From: JBGPGW01 sp046349515
GTDB lineage: Bacteria; Pseudomonadota; Alphaproteobacteria; CADEGL01
Reading direction: 5' to 3'
Assembly: GCA_046349515.1 (NCBI GenBank)
Contig: JAXMCE010000015.1
Coordinates: 19,517 to 83,516, forward strand
Length of the DNA stretch: 64,000 bases
Below, piece by piece: positions 32,674 to 45,705 of the stretch. The translations under genes were made by a program, and so were the position numbers. The notes beneath the pieces are model-generated. The model was not told the origin of the DNA, did no database searches, and was given only the letters and a program-made list of their open reading frames with translations. Position 1 is the first letter of the stretch; every line of letters begins with the position of its first letter.

Positions 32674-34980
32674 ATGTTGACGCGCATGCGGAAGTGGATG
32701 GGGGAGGCCCCGCGCGAAAGCGGCCTTCTCGAGGCCGCGTTCGAATCGCTCGATGAGGGGCGCCTCATCACGGACCCGAACGGACGCACGGTCTACGTCA
32801 ATTCCGCCTTTCTCCGCTACTTCAACTGCAAGGCCGACGAGGCCGTGGTCGCGCTCCGGCAGCGCCTGTCGAAGGACGGCGTCTCGAGCGAGCTCTTCGA
32901 GCGCATGATCGGCTCGGCCCGCTCGGGCAACCGCACGCGCGCGGAGTTCTCGGTCGATGCGCCCGATGGCGAAGTGCAGTGGTATGCGGTCGCGGTGAGC
33001 CCGCTGCCGAATCTCTCGGGCCATGTCTTCTGGCGTTTCGACAACATCACCGCGCGACGGCAGATGGAGCAGATCATCGCCGAGGGGCAGCGGAAGCTCT
33101 ACGACTTCTTCGAGCACGCGCCCGTCGGTTTCTACTCGGTCGACGCCGACGGCCGCTTCCTCTTCATTAATCACACGCTGGCCAACTGGCTGGGCTGCTC
33201 GCCCGACGAGATCGCCGACAGCGGGCGGCGCCTCCACGACTTCATCGCCAAGGACCTGCCGCAGGGAACCGCGCCCTACGATCCCTTCGGCACCGGCGCG
33301 GGGCCCTTGCGCGGCGAGGTGACGTTCCGCGGCCTCCAGGGCCAGACCTTCCAGGCGGACATCGCCCAGACCATCGAGCGCGGCCAGGATCTCCGCACCC
33401 GCTCGGTCGTGCGCGACCTGCGCCCCGAGCGCGAGATGCGCCAGGCGCTCCGCCAGACGGAGCAGCGCTTCCGCAGCTTCTTCGAGGATGCGCCGGTCGG
33501 CATCGCGCTGCTCGACGCCGACGGCAAGATCGCCGAATGCAACCGGCCGTTCTCGACCATGGCCGGCCTCGACCGGCAGGCCATCATCGGCTCCGAGTTC
33601 TCGAAGATCGTGGTCGATTCCGATCGCCCCGCATTGGCGCAGCGCCTCGGCCAGTTCAAGGCCGGAACGGACAGCGGGCGCGTCATGGACGTCCATGTCC
33701 AGGGCGCGCGCGAGCGCGTTCTCACTCTCTACATGAGCCGCGTCGACAAGGACGACGGCACCTTCGGCGGCCTCATCCTCCACGCGCTCGATGCGACCGA
33801 GCAGAAGAACCTCGAGATCCAGTTCGCGCAGTCGCAGAAGATGCAGGCCGTGGGCCAGCTCGCGGGCGGCATCGCGCACGACTTCAACAACCTGCTGACG
33901 GCGATGATCGGCTTCTGCGACCTCTTGCTGCTGCGGCACCGGCCGGGCGAGCAGTCCTTCGCGGACGTCATGCAGATCAAGCAGAACGCCAACCGCGCGG
34001 CCAACCTCGTGCGCCAGCTCCTCGCGTTCTCGCGCCAGCAGACGCTCCAACCCAAGGTGCTCAACCTGACCGACGTGCTGGCCGAGCTCTCGCACCTCTT
34101 GCGCCGCCTCATCGGCGAGAACATCGAGCTCCAGATGGTCCATGGTCGCGACCTCGGCCTCGTCCGGGGCGACCAGGGCCAGTTCGAGCAGGTCATCATC
34201 AACCTGGCCGTGAATGCGCGCGATGCCATGGTCGGCGGCGGCACGCTCACGATTCGCACCTCGAACGTGACGCCCGAGCAATCGAGCGAGTTCGGCGAGC
34301 TCCTGCTGCCCATCGGGAACTACATCCTCATCGAGGTGATCGACACCGGCATGGGCATCCCCAAGGAGATCATCGGGCGCATCTTCGAGCCCTTCTTCTC
34401 GACGAAGGAGGTGGGCTCGGGCACGGGCCTTGGCCTCTCGACGGCCTACGGCATCGTCAAGCAGACGGGCGGCTTCATCTTCGTCGACAGCGAGCCCGGC
34501 AAGGGCGCGACGTTCCGCATCTTCCTGCCGCGCCACAATCCGAGTGCGGAGGAGAAGCGCGCAGCCGAGGCGAACACGCGCGAAGTCGCCAAGTCCGACC
34601 TCTCCGGCGCGGGCACGGTGCTCTTCGTCGAGGACGAGGACCCCGTGCGCACCTTCGGCGTGCGCGCGCTCCGCAATAAGGGCTACAAGGTGCTCGAGGC
34701 CAAGACGGGCGAGGCCGCCCTCGAAGTCATCGACAAGACGAACGAGCCGATCGACCTCGTCATCACCGACGTGGTGATGCCCAAGCTCGACGGGCCCGGG
34801 CTCATCCGCGAGCTCCGCACGCGCGCGCCGCAGACGAAGATCATCTGCATCTCGGGCTATGCCGAGGAGGCGTTTCGGAAGCGCATCGACCAGTCCCAGG
34901 ACGTGGTGTTCCTGCCGAAGCCCTTCAGCCTCAATCAGCTCGCGAGCAAGGTGAAGGAAGTGCTGGGCGGGCCGGCCTAA
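32674..34980 (+). CDS. cckA: CckA-like hybrid histidine kinase
   Basis: The 768-residue protein has three PAS-like sensor domains (about 20-120, 135-250, 265-385), a HisKA domain with phospho-accepting His402 in QLAGGIAHDFNNLLTAMIGF, a HATPase domain with GTGLGLSTAYGIVKQTGG near 587, and a C-terminal receiver with Asp699 in ITDVVMPKLDGPG ending FLPKPFSLNQLASKVKEVL. Kinase and receiver match CckA, the kinase that drives the CtrA cell-cycle relay through ChpT. Unlike Caulobacter CckA it has no membrane helix at the N-terminus, and an in-frame TGA at 32653-32655 rules out a longer start. Place next to flhB suggests a link to motility. Confidence 0.88.
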   Translation: MLTRMRKWMGEAPRESGLLEAAFESLDEGRLITDPNGRTVYVNSAFLRYFNCKADEAVVALRQRLSKDGVSSELFERMIGSARSGNRTRAEFSVDAPDGEVQWYAVAVSPLPNLSGHVFWRFDNITARRQMEQIIAEGQRKLYDFFEHAPVGFYSVDADGRFLFINHTLANWLGCSPDEIADSGRRLHDFIAKDLPQGTAPYDPFGTGAGPLRGEVTFRGLQGQTFQADIAQTIERGQDLRTRSVVRDLRPEREMRQALRQTEQRFRSFFEDAPVGIALLDADGKIAECNRPFSTMAGLDRQAIIGSEFSKIVVDSDRPALAQRLGQFKAGTDSGRVMDVHVQGARERVLTLYMSRVDKDDGTFGGLILHALDATEQKNLEIQFAQSQKMQAVGQLAGGIAHDFNNLLTAMIGFCDLLLLRHRPGEQSFADVMQIKQNANRAANLVRQLLAFSRQQTLQPKVLNLTDVLAELSHLLRRLIGENIELQMVHGRDLGLVRGDQGQFEQVIINLAVNARDAMVGGGTLTIRTSNVTPEQSSEFGELLLPIGNYILIEVIDTGMGIPKEIIGRIFEPFFSTKEVGSGTGLGLSTAYGIVKQTGGFIFVDSEPGKGATFRIFLPRHNPSAEEKRAAEANTREVAKSDLSGAGTVLFVEDEDPVRTFGVRALRNKGYKVLEAKTGEAALEVIDKTNEPIDLVITDVVMPKLDGPGLIRELRTRAPQTKIICISGYAEEAFRKRIDQSQDVVFLPKPFSLNQLASKVKEVLGGPA

Positions 34981-35063
34981 GGCTTCCTCGACACCCTTGC
35001 GCGACCCGCGCATTTGGGCGATGCCTCTCGCGGCCTGAGACGTCGATCCGAGGGGTGCGCCGA

Positions 35064-36692
35064 ATGACCGAAAGCCAGCCTGGCCGTCCGAGCATCGGCA
35101 CCTTTGACTACATCGTGCTCGGCGCGGGCTCGGCGGGCTGCGTCTTGGCCAACCGCTTGAGCGCCGACCCCGCGATCAGCGTGCTCGTCCTCGAGGCGGG
35201 CGGGCCCGACACCTATCCCTGGATCCACATCCCCGTCGGCTACTTCAAGACCATGCACAATCCGCGGACGGATTGGTGCTTCACGACGGAGGCGGAGCCA
35301 GGTCTCGGCGGGCGCGCGATCGCCTATCCGCGCGGCAAAACGCTTGGCGGCTCGTCCTCGATCAACGGCCACATCTACATGCGCGGGCAGGCGCGCGATT
35401 ACGACCATTGGCGGCAGCTGGGCAACCGCGGCTGGGCCTGGGACGACGTGCTGCCCTATTTCAAGAAGTCGGAAGACCAGGTGCGCGGGGCGGACGAGGT
35501 CCACGGCGCCGGCGGGCCGCTCGCGGTCACCGAGCAGCGCATCCGCCTGCCCGTGCTCGATACCTTCATTCGTGCGGCGGAGGAGGCAGGCCTGCCGCCG
35601 ACCGCCGACTTCAACCGCGGCGACAATCTCGGCTGCGGCTATTTTCAGGTGACGCAGCGTGGCGGCTTCCGCTGGAGTGCCGCGCGCGCCTTCCTCCATC
35701 CGGCGAAGCGCCGGCCCAATCTGAGGCTCGTCACGCGGGCGCACGCGGCGCGCCTCATCTTCGAGGGCGCACGGGCCAAGGGTGTAGCGTTCTGGTCGGA
35801 CGGCGTGCTCCAGTCGGCGGAGGCGCGGGGCGAGGTGCTCCTGGCCTTGGGCTCGATCGGCTCGCCACAGCTTCTCCAGGCCTCGGGCATCGGGCCCTCG
35901 GCGCTCCTTCGCGCGAAGGGCATTGCTGTCCACGCCGATCGCGGCCAGGTCGGCGAGAATCTCCAAGACCACTTGCAGCTACGCCTTGTCTACAAGCTCC
36001 ACGGCATCCGGACGCTCAACGAGCGGGTCAACAGTCTCCTCGGCCGCTTGATGATCGGTGCCGAGTATGTGCTCTTCCGCTCCGGTCCCATGACGATGGG
36101 GGCGAGCCAGTTGGGCGCGTTCGCGAAAAGCGATCCCGCGCGCGAGACGGCCAATCTCGAATATCACATCCAGCCGCTCAGTACGGACAAGCTGGGCGAT
36201 CCCCTCCATCCGTTCCCGGCGCTGACCGCCTCCGTCTGCAACCTCCGGCCCGAGAGCCGCGGCAGCGTGCGCATCAAGTCGGCCGACACGCGCGATCCGC
36301 CGGCGATCGCGCCCAACTACCTGGCGACCGCCGATGATCGCCGCGTCGCGATTGATTCGATCAAGCTCACGCGGCGGATCATGCTCGAGAGCGCGGCCTT
36401 CCGCCCCTACCGGCCCGAGGAGTATCGGCCGGGCGCCGAGGCCCGGGACGACTCGGCGCTCATCGAGGCGGCGGCGCGCATCGGCACGACCATCTTCCAC
36501 CCCGTTGGCACCTGCCGGATGGGGCCGGACGGGGAGGCCGTCGTCGATGATCGCCTCCGCGTTCGCGGGGTCGAGCGATTGAGGGTCATCGATGCTTCGG
36601 TCATGCCCTCGATCACCTCGGGCAACACCAATGCGCCCGTGATCATGATCGCGGAGAAGGCGGCCGACATGGTCGTCGAGGACCGGCGCTGA
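35064..36692 (+). CDS. GMC-family FAD-dependent oxidoreductase
   Basis: The 542-residue flavoenzyme belongs to the glucose-methanol-choline family, near choline dehydrogenase and alkan-1-ol dehydrogenase. The FAD loop is YIVLGAGSAGCVLANRLS near 13-30, the second signature GKTLGGSSSINGHIYMRGQARDYDHW near 90, GEVLLALGSIGSPQLLQASGIGP near 257, and the catalytic His region HPVGTCRMGPDGEAVVDDRLRVRGVERLRVIDASVMP near 480-515. It oxidises an unknown alcohol. The start ATG at 35064 has GAGGGG upstream; a GTG three codons earlier is possible. No betaine-aldehyde dehydrogenase or transport gene is beside it. Confidence 0.92.
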   Translation: MTESQPGRPSIGTFDYIVLGAGSAGCVLANRLSADPAISVLVLEAGGPDTYPWIHIPVGYFKTMHNPRTDWCFTTEAEPGLGGRAIAYPRGKTLGGSSSINGHIYMRGQARDYDHWRQLGNRGWAWDDVLPYFKKSEDQVRGADEVHGAGGPLAVTEQRIRLPVLDTFIRAAEEAGLPPTADFNRGDNLGCGYFQVTQRGGFRWSAARAFLHPAKRRPNLRLVTRAHAARLIFEGARAKGVAFWSDGVLQSAEARGEVLLALGSIGSPQLLQASGIGPSALLRAKGIAVHADRGQVGENLQDHLQLRLVYKLHGIRTLNERVNSLLGRLMIGAEYVLFRSGPMTMGASQLGAFAKSDPARETANLEYHIQPLSTDKLGDPLHPFPALTASVCNLRPESRGSVRIKSADTRDPPAIAPNYLATADDRRVAIDSIKLTRRIMLESAAFRPYRPEEYRPGAEARDDSALIEAAARIGTTIFHPVGTCRMGPDGEAVVDDRLRVRGVERLRVIDASVMPSITSGNTNAPVIMIAEKAADMVVEDRR

Positions 36693-36914
36693 GACTGCGG
36701 GTTACGGCCCGAAAGACGCCACGGTTCGACCCTGAATTCGGCCGCAATCGGATTCGATCCTTGCCCTTGGATTGGCCTGGGCGGATCCGGTGCATGACGT
36801 CGTACGACCTATCATCTCGGAACGGAGATGAGGGTTTCGGAACAAGACATTGAAAGGGCGATGTTTTCGCGTGAAATCTCGATGAGAAAAAAACATCAAT
36901 CCATGTGGTTAAGA

Positions 36915-36929
36915 GAACACTTGTAGAAC
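36915..36929 (+). promoter_or_regulatory. LexA-binding SOS box upstream of recA
   Basis: GAAC at 36915-36918 and GAAC at 36926-36929 are separated by seven bases (ACTTGTA), exactly the direct-repeat SOS box used by alphaproteobacterial LexA. A third GAAC follows at 36931-36934. The box lies 100 bases before the recA ATG, where a repressor would block the promoter. The whole 336-base gap between the GMC gene and recA (36693-37028) is otherwise without a gene; its AT-rich middle (36835-36905) is probably promoter. Confidence 0.88.
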
Positions 36930-37028
36930 AGAACAAACCATGTACAATCCGCCGCCATTCCCCCGGAGCGGCCGACAGTGGCTCGGTTGATGCGCCGGGA
37001 CCCGTGTGAAATAAGAGGGGCAAGACCC

Positions 37029-38111
<1,083 letters not shown>

Positions 38112-38177
38112 CGTTTCCTTGACGACGGGTTCGGCCGGCGGTCCCCGCCGGCGCGGACCGGGTCCCAACCCAATCGA

Positions 38178-38207
38178 GCCCCGCGCGGCGGCCCCTCCGC
38201 GCGGGGC
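38178..38207 (+). terminator. Terminator hairpin after recA
   Basis: GCCCCGCGCGG at 38178-38188 and its exact complement at 38197-38207 form an 11-base stem with an eight-base loop, followed by GTTCGTTTG. A pure-GC stem of this length with T-enriched trail is a likely intrinsic terminator, though the T-run is broken. It separates SOS-driven recA from alaS. Confidence 0.75.
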
Positions 38208-38317
38208 GTTCGTTTGTGGGGTATCCTCGCGCGCCCCTCGTCTGGACAGGGGGGTGGCCTGCGAGTAAAAGCGGGTCCGCCCTTGCAACCCCGGCATTCG
38301 GGCCCGAAATTCATCCC

Positions 38318-40975
<2,658 letters not shown>

Positions 40976-41000
40976 CCGGCGGGCGACCAGGGGGAACGGC

Positions 41001-42155
41001 GTGCCGATGGGGAATTCGCTTCGCGTCGCGGTCGCGCACGCGCTCGGCGGCGAACGGCCGCTAAGCGCGGCCGGACGCGTCGCGGAGACGCTGGTCGTGC
41101 TGTGCCTCGCGGGCCTCATCGGCTCGGTCATGGTCAAGAGCGTCCCGTCCATGACACCGTCGGCGCTCGCCATCGCCGACGGCGTGTGGGGGATTGCCGC
41201 CGTCGCCTTCACGCTCGAATACCTTCTCCGCCTTTGGACGGCGTCGATCGCGGGCGGGCATGGCCGCTTCGGCTACGCGCTGTCCTTCCCCGGCCTCACC
41301 GATCTCGCGGCGGCGGGGCCCTATTGGCTGTGGGTGTCGGGGTTGCTCGCCCCGGAGGTCGCGGAAGTGGCCTCGCTCTTCGCGCTTTGCAAGTTGGCCC
41401 GCTCCGTGCCGGCGCTCCGCGTCATCGTCGTCGTGCTGAGGAACGAGGCTCGGACGCTCGGCTCGGCCATCCTCGCGCTCTGCATGCTTCTCGTCATCGC
41501 CTCGGGCATCATGTTCCTCATCGAGCACGGGGCGCAGCCGCAGGTCTTCGATTCGATTCCGACCGCGCTCTGGTGGGGGATCGTCACCATCGCATCGGTC
41601 GGTTACGGTGACATCGTGCCCATCACGACCTGGGGACGGATTTTCGGCGGCGTCGTCATCGTGTGCGGCATCACCACGATCGCCATTCCCGTGGGCATCC
41701 TGGCGACGGGCTTCTACCAGGAGCTGCGCCGCAACGAATTCATCGTGACCTGGCGGATGTTGGCGGACATCCCGCTGTTCCACGGCCTCGAGGCGACCCG
41801 CATCGCCGGCATCGTGCGCCACGTCAAGTCGCAGTTCGTGCCCGAGCGCCAGGTGGTGGTGCGGCGGGGCGAGCCGGCCGATGCCATGTTCATCATCCTG
41901 TCGGGCGAGGTCGAGGTCGACGTCCAGCCGACGCCCGTGCGCCTCCATCGCGGCCAGTATTTCGGCGAGATCGGCCTCCTCAAGGACGTCGAACGCACGG
42001 CCACGGTCACGACCGTCACGGAATGCCAGCTGCTCACCCTCGACGTGGCGGATTTCCGCCGCCTCATCGAGCAGTATCCCGACATCAAGGCCTCGATCGA
42101 GCGCGTGGCGGAAGCGCGCCTCCAGGCTCTCCGAGCGACCCCGCCGTCCGGCTGA
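41001..42155 (+). CDS. Cyclic-nucleotide-type potassium channel (MloK1-like)
   Basis: The 384-residue protein has a six-helix voltage-gated-like channel domain (about 25-240) with the K+ selectivity filter TIASVGYGDIVP near 197, and a cytoplasmic cyclic-nucleotide-binding domain (about 255-370) with GEIGLL as part of the phosphate-binding cassette followed by ERTATV. This is the architecture of MloK1 from Mesorhizobium, about 355 residues. The S4 helix has few basic residues (CKLARSVPALR), so weak voltage dependence is expected. The phosphate-binding arginine (ERTATV) is present, so cAMP binding is plausible. Start is GTG 41001 after GGGGGAA; an ATG two codons later is possible. Confidence 0.9.
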   Translation: MPMGNSLRVAVAHALGGERPLSAAGRVAETLVVLCLAGLIGSVMVKSVPSMTPSALAIADGVWGIAAVAFTLEYLLRLWTASIAGGHGRFGYALSFPGLTDLAAAGPYWLWVSGLLAPEVAEVASLFALCKLARSVPALRVIVVVLRNEARTLGSAILALCMLLVIASGIMFLIEHGAQPQVFDSIPTALWWGIVTIASVGYGDIVPITTWGRIFGGVVIVCGITTIAIPVGILATGFYQELRRNEFIVTWRMLADIPLFHGLEATRIAGIVRHVKSQFVPERQVVVRRGEPADAMFIILSGEVEVDVQPTPVRLHRGQYFGEIGLLKDVERTATVTTVTECQLLTLDVADFRRLIEQYPDIKASIERVAEARLQALRATPPSG

Positions 42156-42222
42156 GCGCTTGATCTCCGGCGCTCCCGCCGCATAACGTGGGCGCGACCC
42201 TCATAACAACCGGGCATAGTCG

Positions 42223-43074
42223 ATGCGCTTCAACGGAACCGATACCTATGTCGCGACCGAGGACCTGATGGTCGCGGTCAACGCGGCGGCGACGCTCGAG
42301 CGGCCGCTCCTCGTCAAGGGCGAGCCCGGGACGGGCAAGACGGTGCTCGCGGCCGAGGTGGCCAAGGCGATGGGCGCACCGCTCATCGAGTGGCACATCA
42401 AGTCGACGACGAAGGCCCAGCACGGTCTCTACGAATACGACGCGGTCGCGCGCCTGCGCGATTCGCAGCTGGGCGACGCGCGGGTCCACGACATCCGCAA
42501 CTACATCATCAAGGGCAAGCTGTGGGAGGCCTTCACCGCCGCGGCGCGCCCGGTGCTCCTCATCGACGAGATCGACAAGGCCGATATCGAGTTCCCGAAC
42601 GACCTCCTGCAGGAGCTCGACCGGATGGAGTTCTACATCCACGAGACGCGCGAGACGGTGAGCGCGATCAACCGTCCGATCGTGATCATCACGTCCAACA
42701 ACGAGAAGGAGCTGCCGGACGCCTTCCTCCGGCGCTGCTTCTTCCATTACATCCGCTTCCCGGACGAGGACACGATGCGCCGCATCGTCGCGGTGCACTT
42801 CCCCGGCATCAAGGAGGCGCTCGTGCGCGCGGCGTTGAACGTCTTCTTCGAGGTGCGCGAGGTGCCCGGCCTCAAGAAGAAGCCCTCGACCTCCGAGCTC
42901 CTCGACTGGCTGAAGCTGCTCGCGGCCGAGGATATCCCTCCCGAAGCGCTGAAGAGCCGGGACGTGAAGACCGTGCTCCCGCCGCTCTATGGTGCGCTCT
43001 TGAAGAGCGAGCAGGACGTGCACCAGCTGGAGCGCCTGGCCTTCCTCGCGCGGCGCGACCAGCGCGGAAGCTGA
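42223..43074 (+). CDS. MoxR-family AAA ATPase
   Basis: The 283-residue AAA+ protein has Walker A GEPGTGKTVLAAE near 32-44, Walker B VLLIDEIDKAD near 109, sensor-1 IITSNNEKELPDAFLRRC near 148 and the arginine-finger region FLRRCFFHYIRFPD. MoxR ATPases act as chaperones that insert cofactors or mature complexes together with a VWA protein. The VWA gene follows after three bases, giving the standard pair; CoxD/CoxE-type pairs mature carbon-monoxide dehydrogenase, but no CODH gene is present. Target is unknown. Confidence 0.93.
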   Translation: MRFNGTDTYVATEDLMVAVNAAATLERPLLVKGEPGTGKTVLAAEVAKAMGAPLIEWHIKSTTKAQHGLYEYDAVARLRDSQLGDARVHDIRNYIIKGKLWEAFTAAARPVLLIDEIDKADIEFPNDLLQELDRMEFYIHETRETVSAINRPIVIITSNNEKELPDAFLRRCFFHYIRFPDEDTMRRIVAVHFPGIKEALVRAALNVFFEVREVPGLKKKPSTSELLDWLKLLAAEDIPPEALKSRDVKTVLPPLYGALLKSEQDVHQLERLAFLARRDQRGS

Positions 43075-43077
43075 GTC

Positions 43078-44256
43078 TTGTTCGTCTCGTTCTTCCTCAC
43101 GCTCCGGCGCGCAAACGTCCCCGTTTCGCTCCGCGAGTACCTGACCTTGCTCGAGGCCATGGACGCGGGCCTCGCCGAATTCGACGTCGATCGCTTCTAC
43201 TATCTCTCCCGCTCGGCCCTCGTGAAGGACGAGCGCAACCTCGACAAGTTCGACCGCGTCTTCGCCCATTGTTTCAAGGGCATCGAGGCCTCGATCGAGA
43301 CCTTGTTCGGCGAGATCCCGACCGAGTGGCTGAAGAAATTGGCCGAGAAGACTCTCACGCCCGAGGAGAAGGCGCTCGTCGAGGCGCTCGGCGGGTGGGA
43401 GAAGCTCATGGAGACGCTCCGCCAGCGCCTGGCCGAGCAGACGAAGCGCCACCAGGGCGGCTCCAAGTGGATCGGCACGGCCGGCACCTCGCCCTTCGGC
43501 GCCTACGGCTACAACCCCGAAGGCGTGCGCATCGGCCAGGAGGAGGGACGCGAGGGCCGCGCGGTCAAGGTGTGGGACAAGCGCGAGTTCAAGAACCTCG
43601 ACGACGATGTCGAGATCGGCACGCGCAACATCAAGATCGCGCTGAGGCGTCTGCGGCGCTTTGCCCGGCAGGGTGTGCCCGTCGAGCTCGACATGCCCGG
43701 CACGATCCGTGCGACCGCCCACAATGGCGGCTATCTCGACCTGAAGCTCGTGCCCGAGCGCCGCAACACGGTGAAGGTGCTGCTTTTCCTCGACGTGGGC
43801 GGGTCGATGGCGCCGCACGTGCGCGTTTGCGAGGAGCTGTTCTCAGCCGCGCGCAGCGAGTTCAAACATCTCGAATACTTCTACTTCCACAATTGCCTCT
43901 ACGAGAGCGTGTGGCGCGACAACCGGCGCCGCCACACCGAGCGCATCCCGACCTGGCAAGTCATGCACACTTACGGCGCCGACTATCGCGTCGTGTTCGT
44001 GGGCGACGCCTCGATGAGCCCCTACGAGATCGTCCAGGAGGGCGGCAGCGTCGAGCATTGGAACGAGGAGGCGGGAGTCGTCTGGCTGAGGCGCCTGTTG
44101 CACACCTTCCCGAAGACGGTGTGGCTCAACCCGACGCCCGAGCGTCATTGGGGTTACACACCCTCGATCGACATGATCCGCCAGATCATGGGCGGGCAGA
44201 TGTTCGCGCTCACCCTCGCGGGGCTCGACCACGCCATGCAGGCCTTGAGCCGCTAG
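43078..44256 (+). CDS. VWA domain-containing protein, CoxE-like
   Basis: The 392-residue protein is the partner of the preceding MoxR ATPase. Its N-terminal half is helical (SFFLTLRRANVPVSLREYLTLLEAM, typical of this group) and the C-terminal half holds a von Willebrand A domain with a MIDAS motif DVGGSMAPH near 240. The usual DxSxS is here D-V-G-G-S, with the first Ser replaced by Gly. The KFDRVFAHCFKGI segment near 58 is also family-typical. Start is TTG at 43078, three bases after the moxR stop; translation is coupled. Substrate complex unknown. Confidence 0.88.
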   Translation: MFVSFFLTLRRANVPVSLREYLTLLEAMDAGLAEFDVDRFYYLSRSALVKDERNLDKFDRVFAHCFKGIEASIETLFGEIPTEWLKKLAEKTLTPEEKALVEALGGWEKLMETLRQRLAEQTKRHQGGSKWIGTAGTSPFGAYGYNPEGVRIGQEEGREGRAVKVWDKREFKNLDDDVEIGTRNIKIALRRLRRFARQGVPVELDMPGTIRATAHNGGYLDLKLVPERRNTVKVLLFLDVGGSMAPHVRVCEELFSAARSEFKHLEYFYFHNCLYESVWRDNRRRHTERIPTWQVMHTYGADYRVVFVGDASMSPYEIVQEGGSVEHWNEEAGVVWLRRLLHTFPKTVWLNPTPERHWGYTPSIDMIRQIMGGQMFALTLAGLDHAMQALSR

Positions 44257-44282
44257 GTCGCGGGCCGTCGGGCGGAGGCGCC

Positions 44283-45494
44283 TCAACCCATCGCGCGCTT
44301 CAGGTTCCCGTCGAGCACCTCGAGGAACTGCTTGGTCGTGAGCCAGGTCTGCTCCGGTCCGATGAGGAGCGCCAGATCCTTCGTCATCTGGCCGCCTTCG
44401 ACCGTATCCACGCACACCTTCTCGAGCGTTTCGGCGAACTTCACGACCTCGGGCGTGCCGTCGAAGGTGCCGCGGAAATGGAGCCCGCGCGTCCAGGCGA
44501 AGATCGAGGCAATGGGGTTGGTGGAGGTCTCGCGGCCCTTCTGGTGCTCGCGGTAGTGCCGCGTGACCGTGCCGTGGGCGGCTTCCGCCTCGATCGTCTT
44601 GCCGTCGGGCGAGAGCAGCACGGAGGTCATGAGGCCGAGCGAACCGAAGCCTTGCGCCAACGTGTCCGACTGCACGTCGCCGTCGTAGTTCTTGCACGCC
44701 CAGACGAACTTGCCCGAGGATTTGAGGGCGAAGGCCACCATGTCGTCGATGAGCCGGTGCTCGTACCACAGCTTCTTGGCCTTGAACGCGGCCGCGAAGT
44801 CCTTGTCGAAGACCTCCTGGAAGATGTCCTTGAAGCGCCCGTCATAGGTCTTGAGGATCGTGTTCTTGGTCGAGAGGTAGACGGGCCAGCCGAGCGACAG
44901 CCCGTAGTTGAGACTCGCGCGCGCGAAGTCGCGGATCGACTCGTCCAGGTTGTACATGGCCATGGCGACGCCCGCCGCCTTGAACTTGTAGACTTCCCAT
45001 TCCTTGGGGGCGCCGCCGTCGGGCGTGAAGACGAGCTTCAGCGTGCCGGCGCCCGGCACGATGATGTCGGTCGCGCGATACTGGTCGCCGAAGGCGTGGC
45101 GGCCGATGACGATGGGCTCGTTCCAGCCGGGCACGAGGCGCGGCACGTTCTTGCAGATGATGGGCTGGCGGAACACGGTGCCGCCGAGGATGTTGCGGAT
45201 GGTGCCGTTCGGCGACAGCCACATCTTCTTCAGGTTGAATTCCTTCACGCGCGCCTCGTCCGGCGTGATCGTCGCGCACTTGACGCCGACGCCGTACTGC
45301 TTGATCGCGTTCGCCGAGTCCACCGTGATTCGATCGTCCGTCGCGTCGCGGTTCTCGATGCTGAGATCGAAGTATTTGAGCTCGACGTCGAGATAGGGCC
45401 GGATCAGCCGATCCTTGATCCACGCCCAGATGATGCGCGTCATCTCGTCGCCGTCGATCTCGACGATCGGATTTTTGACCTTGATCTTGGCCAT
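44283..45494 (-). CDS. icd: NADP-dependent isocitrate dehydrogenase
   Basis: This enzyme decarboxylates isocitrate to 2-oxoglutarate with NADP+ in the TCA cycle. The 403-residue product is of the eukaryote-like, homodimeric class common in alphaproteobacteria. Marks are KNPIVEIDGDEMTRIIWAWIKD at the N-terminus, SPNGTIRNILGGTVFRQPIIC near 93 (substrate serine), VWACKNYDGDVQSDTLAQGFGSLGLMTSVLLSPDG near 265 (metal Asp; given in part) and EAAHGTVTRHYREHQKG near 305. ATG 45494 has GGGAG upstream. It converges on the VWA gene. Its product supplies 2-oxoglutarate, the co-substrate of the PhyH enzymes. Confidence 0.97.
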   Translation of the reverse strand: MAKIKVKNPIVEIDGDEMTRIIWAWIKDRLIRPYLDVELKYFDLSIENRDATDDRITVDSANAIKQYGVGVKCATITPDEARVKEFNLKKMWLSPNGTIRNILGGTVFRQPIICKNVPRLVPGWNEPIVIGRHAFGDQYRATDIIVPGAGTLKLVFTPDGGAPKEWEVYKFKAAGVAMAMYNLDESIRDFARASLNYGLSLGWPVYLSTKNTILKTYDGRFKDIFQEVFDKDFAAAFKAKKLWYEHRLIDDMVAFALKSSGKFVWACKNYDGDVQSDTLAQGFGSLGLMTSVLLSPDGKTIEAEAAHGTVTRHYREHQKGRETSTNPIASIFAWTRGLHFRGTFDGTPEVVKFAETLEKVCVDTVEGGQMTKDLALLIGPEQTWLTTKQFLEVLDGNLKRAMG

Positions 45495-45705
45495 GGAGGA
45501 CTCCCAAGGGGAACGTTGAGGCGCGGCCCGTGTGGCCGGCAGGTGGCGCGGCAAGATAGCATTGGAAGCCGGGGGTGCAAGGCTGGGCCGCGTGCGTGCC
45601 GCCGCCGGCCACCCCGGACGGCATCATTCCCGCGCCTCTTTTCTCTTGACGCCCAAGGGCCGTCCGCGGGTTATACGCGGCAATCGCGACCAGGGGACAG
45701 GACGC

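Noticed and set aside
32588..32680. Short upstream ORF ending over the CckA-like ATG
   Set aside because: No ribosome site, Gly/Arg/Pro-rich, 30 codons; not supported.
32578..35013. An 811-codon minus-strand frame opposite the CckA-like kinase
   Set aside because: The kinase on the plus strand has all catalytic motifs; the antisense product has no motif and is compositionally skewed.
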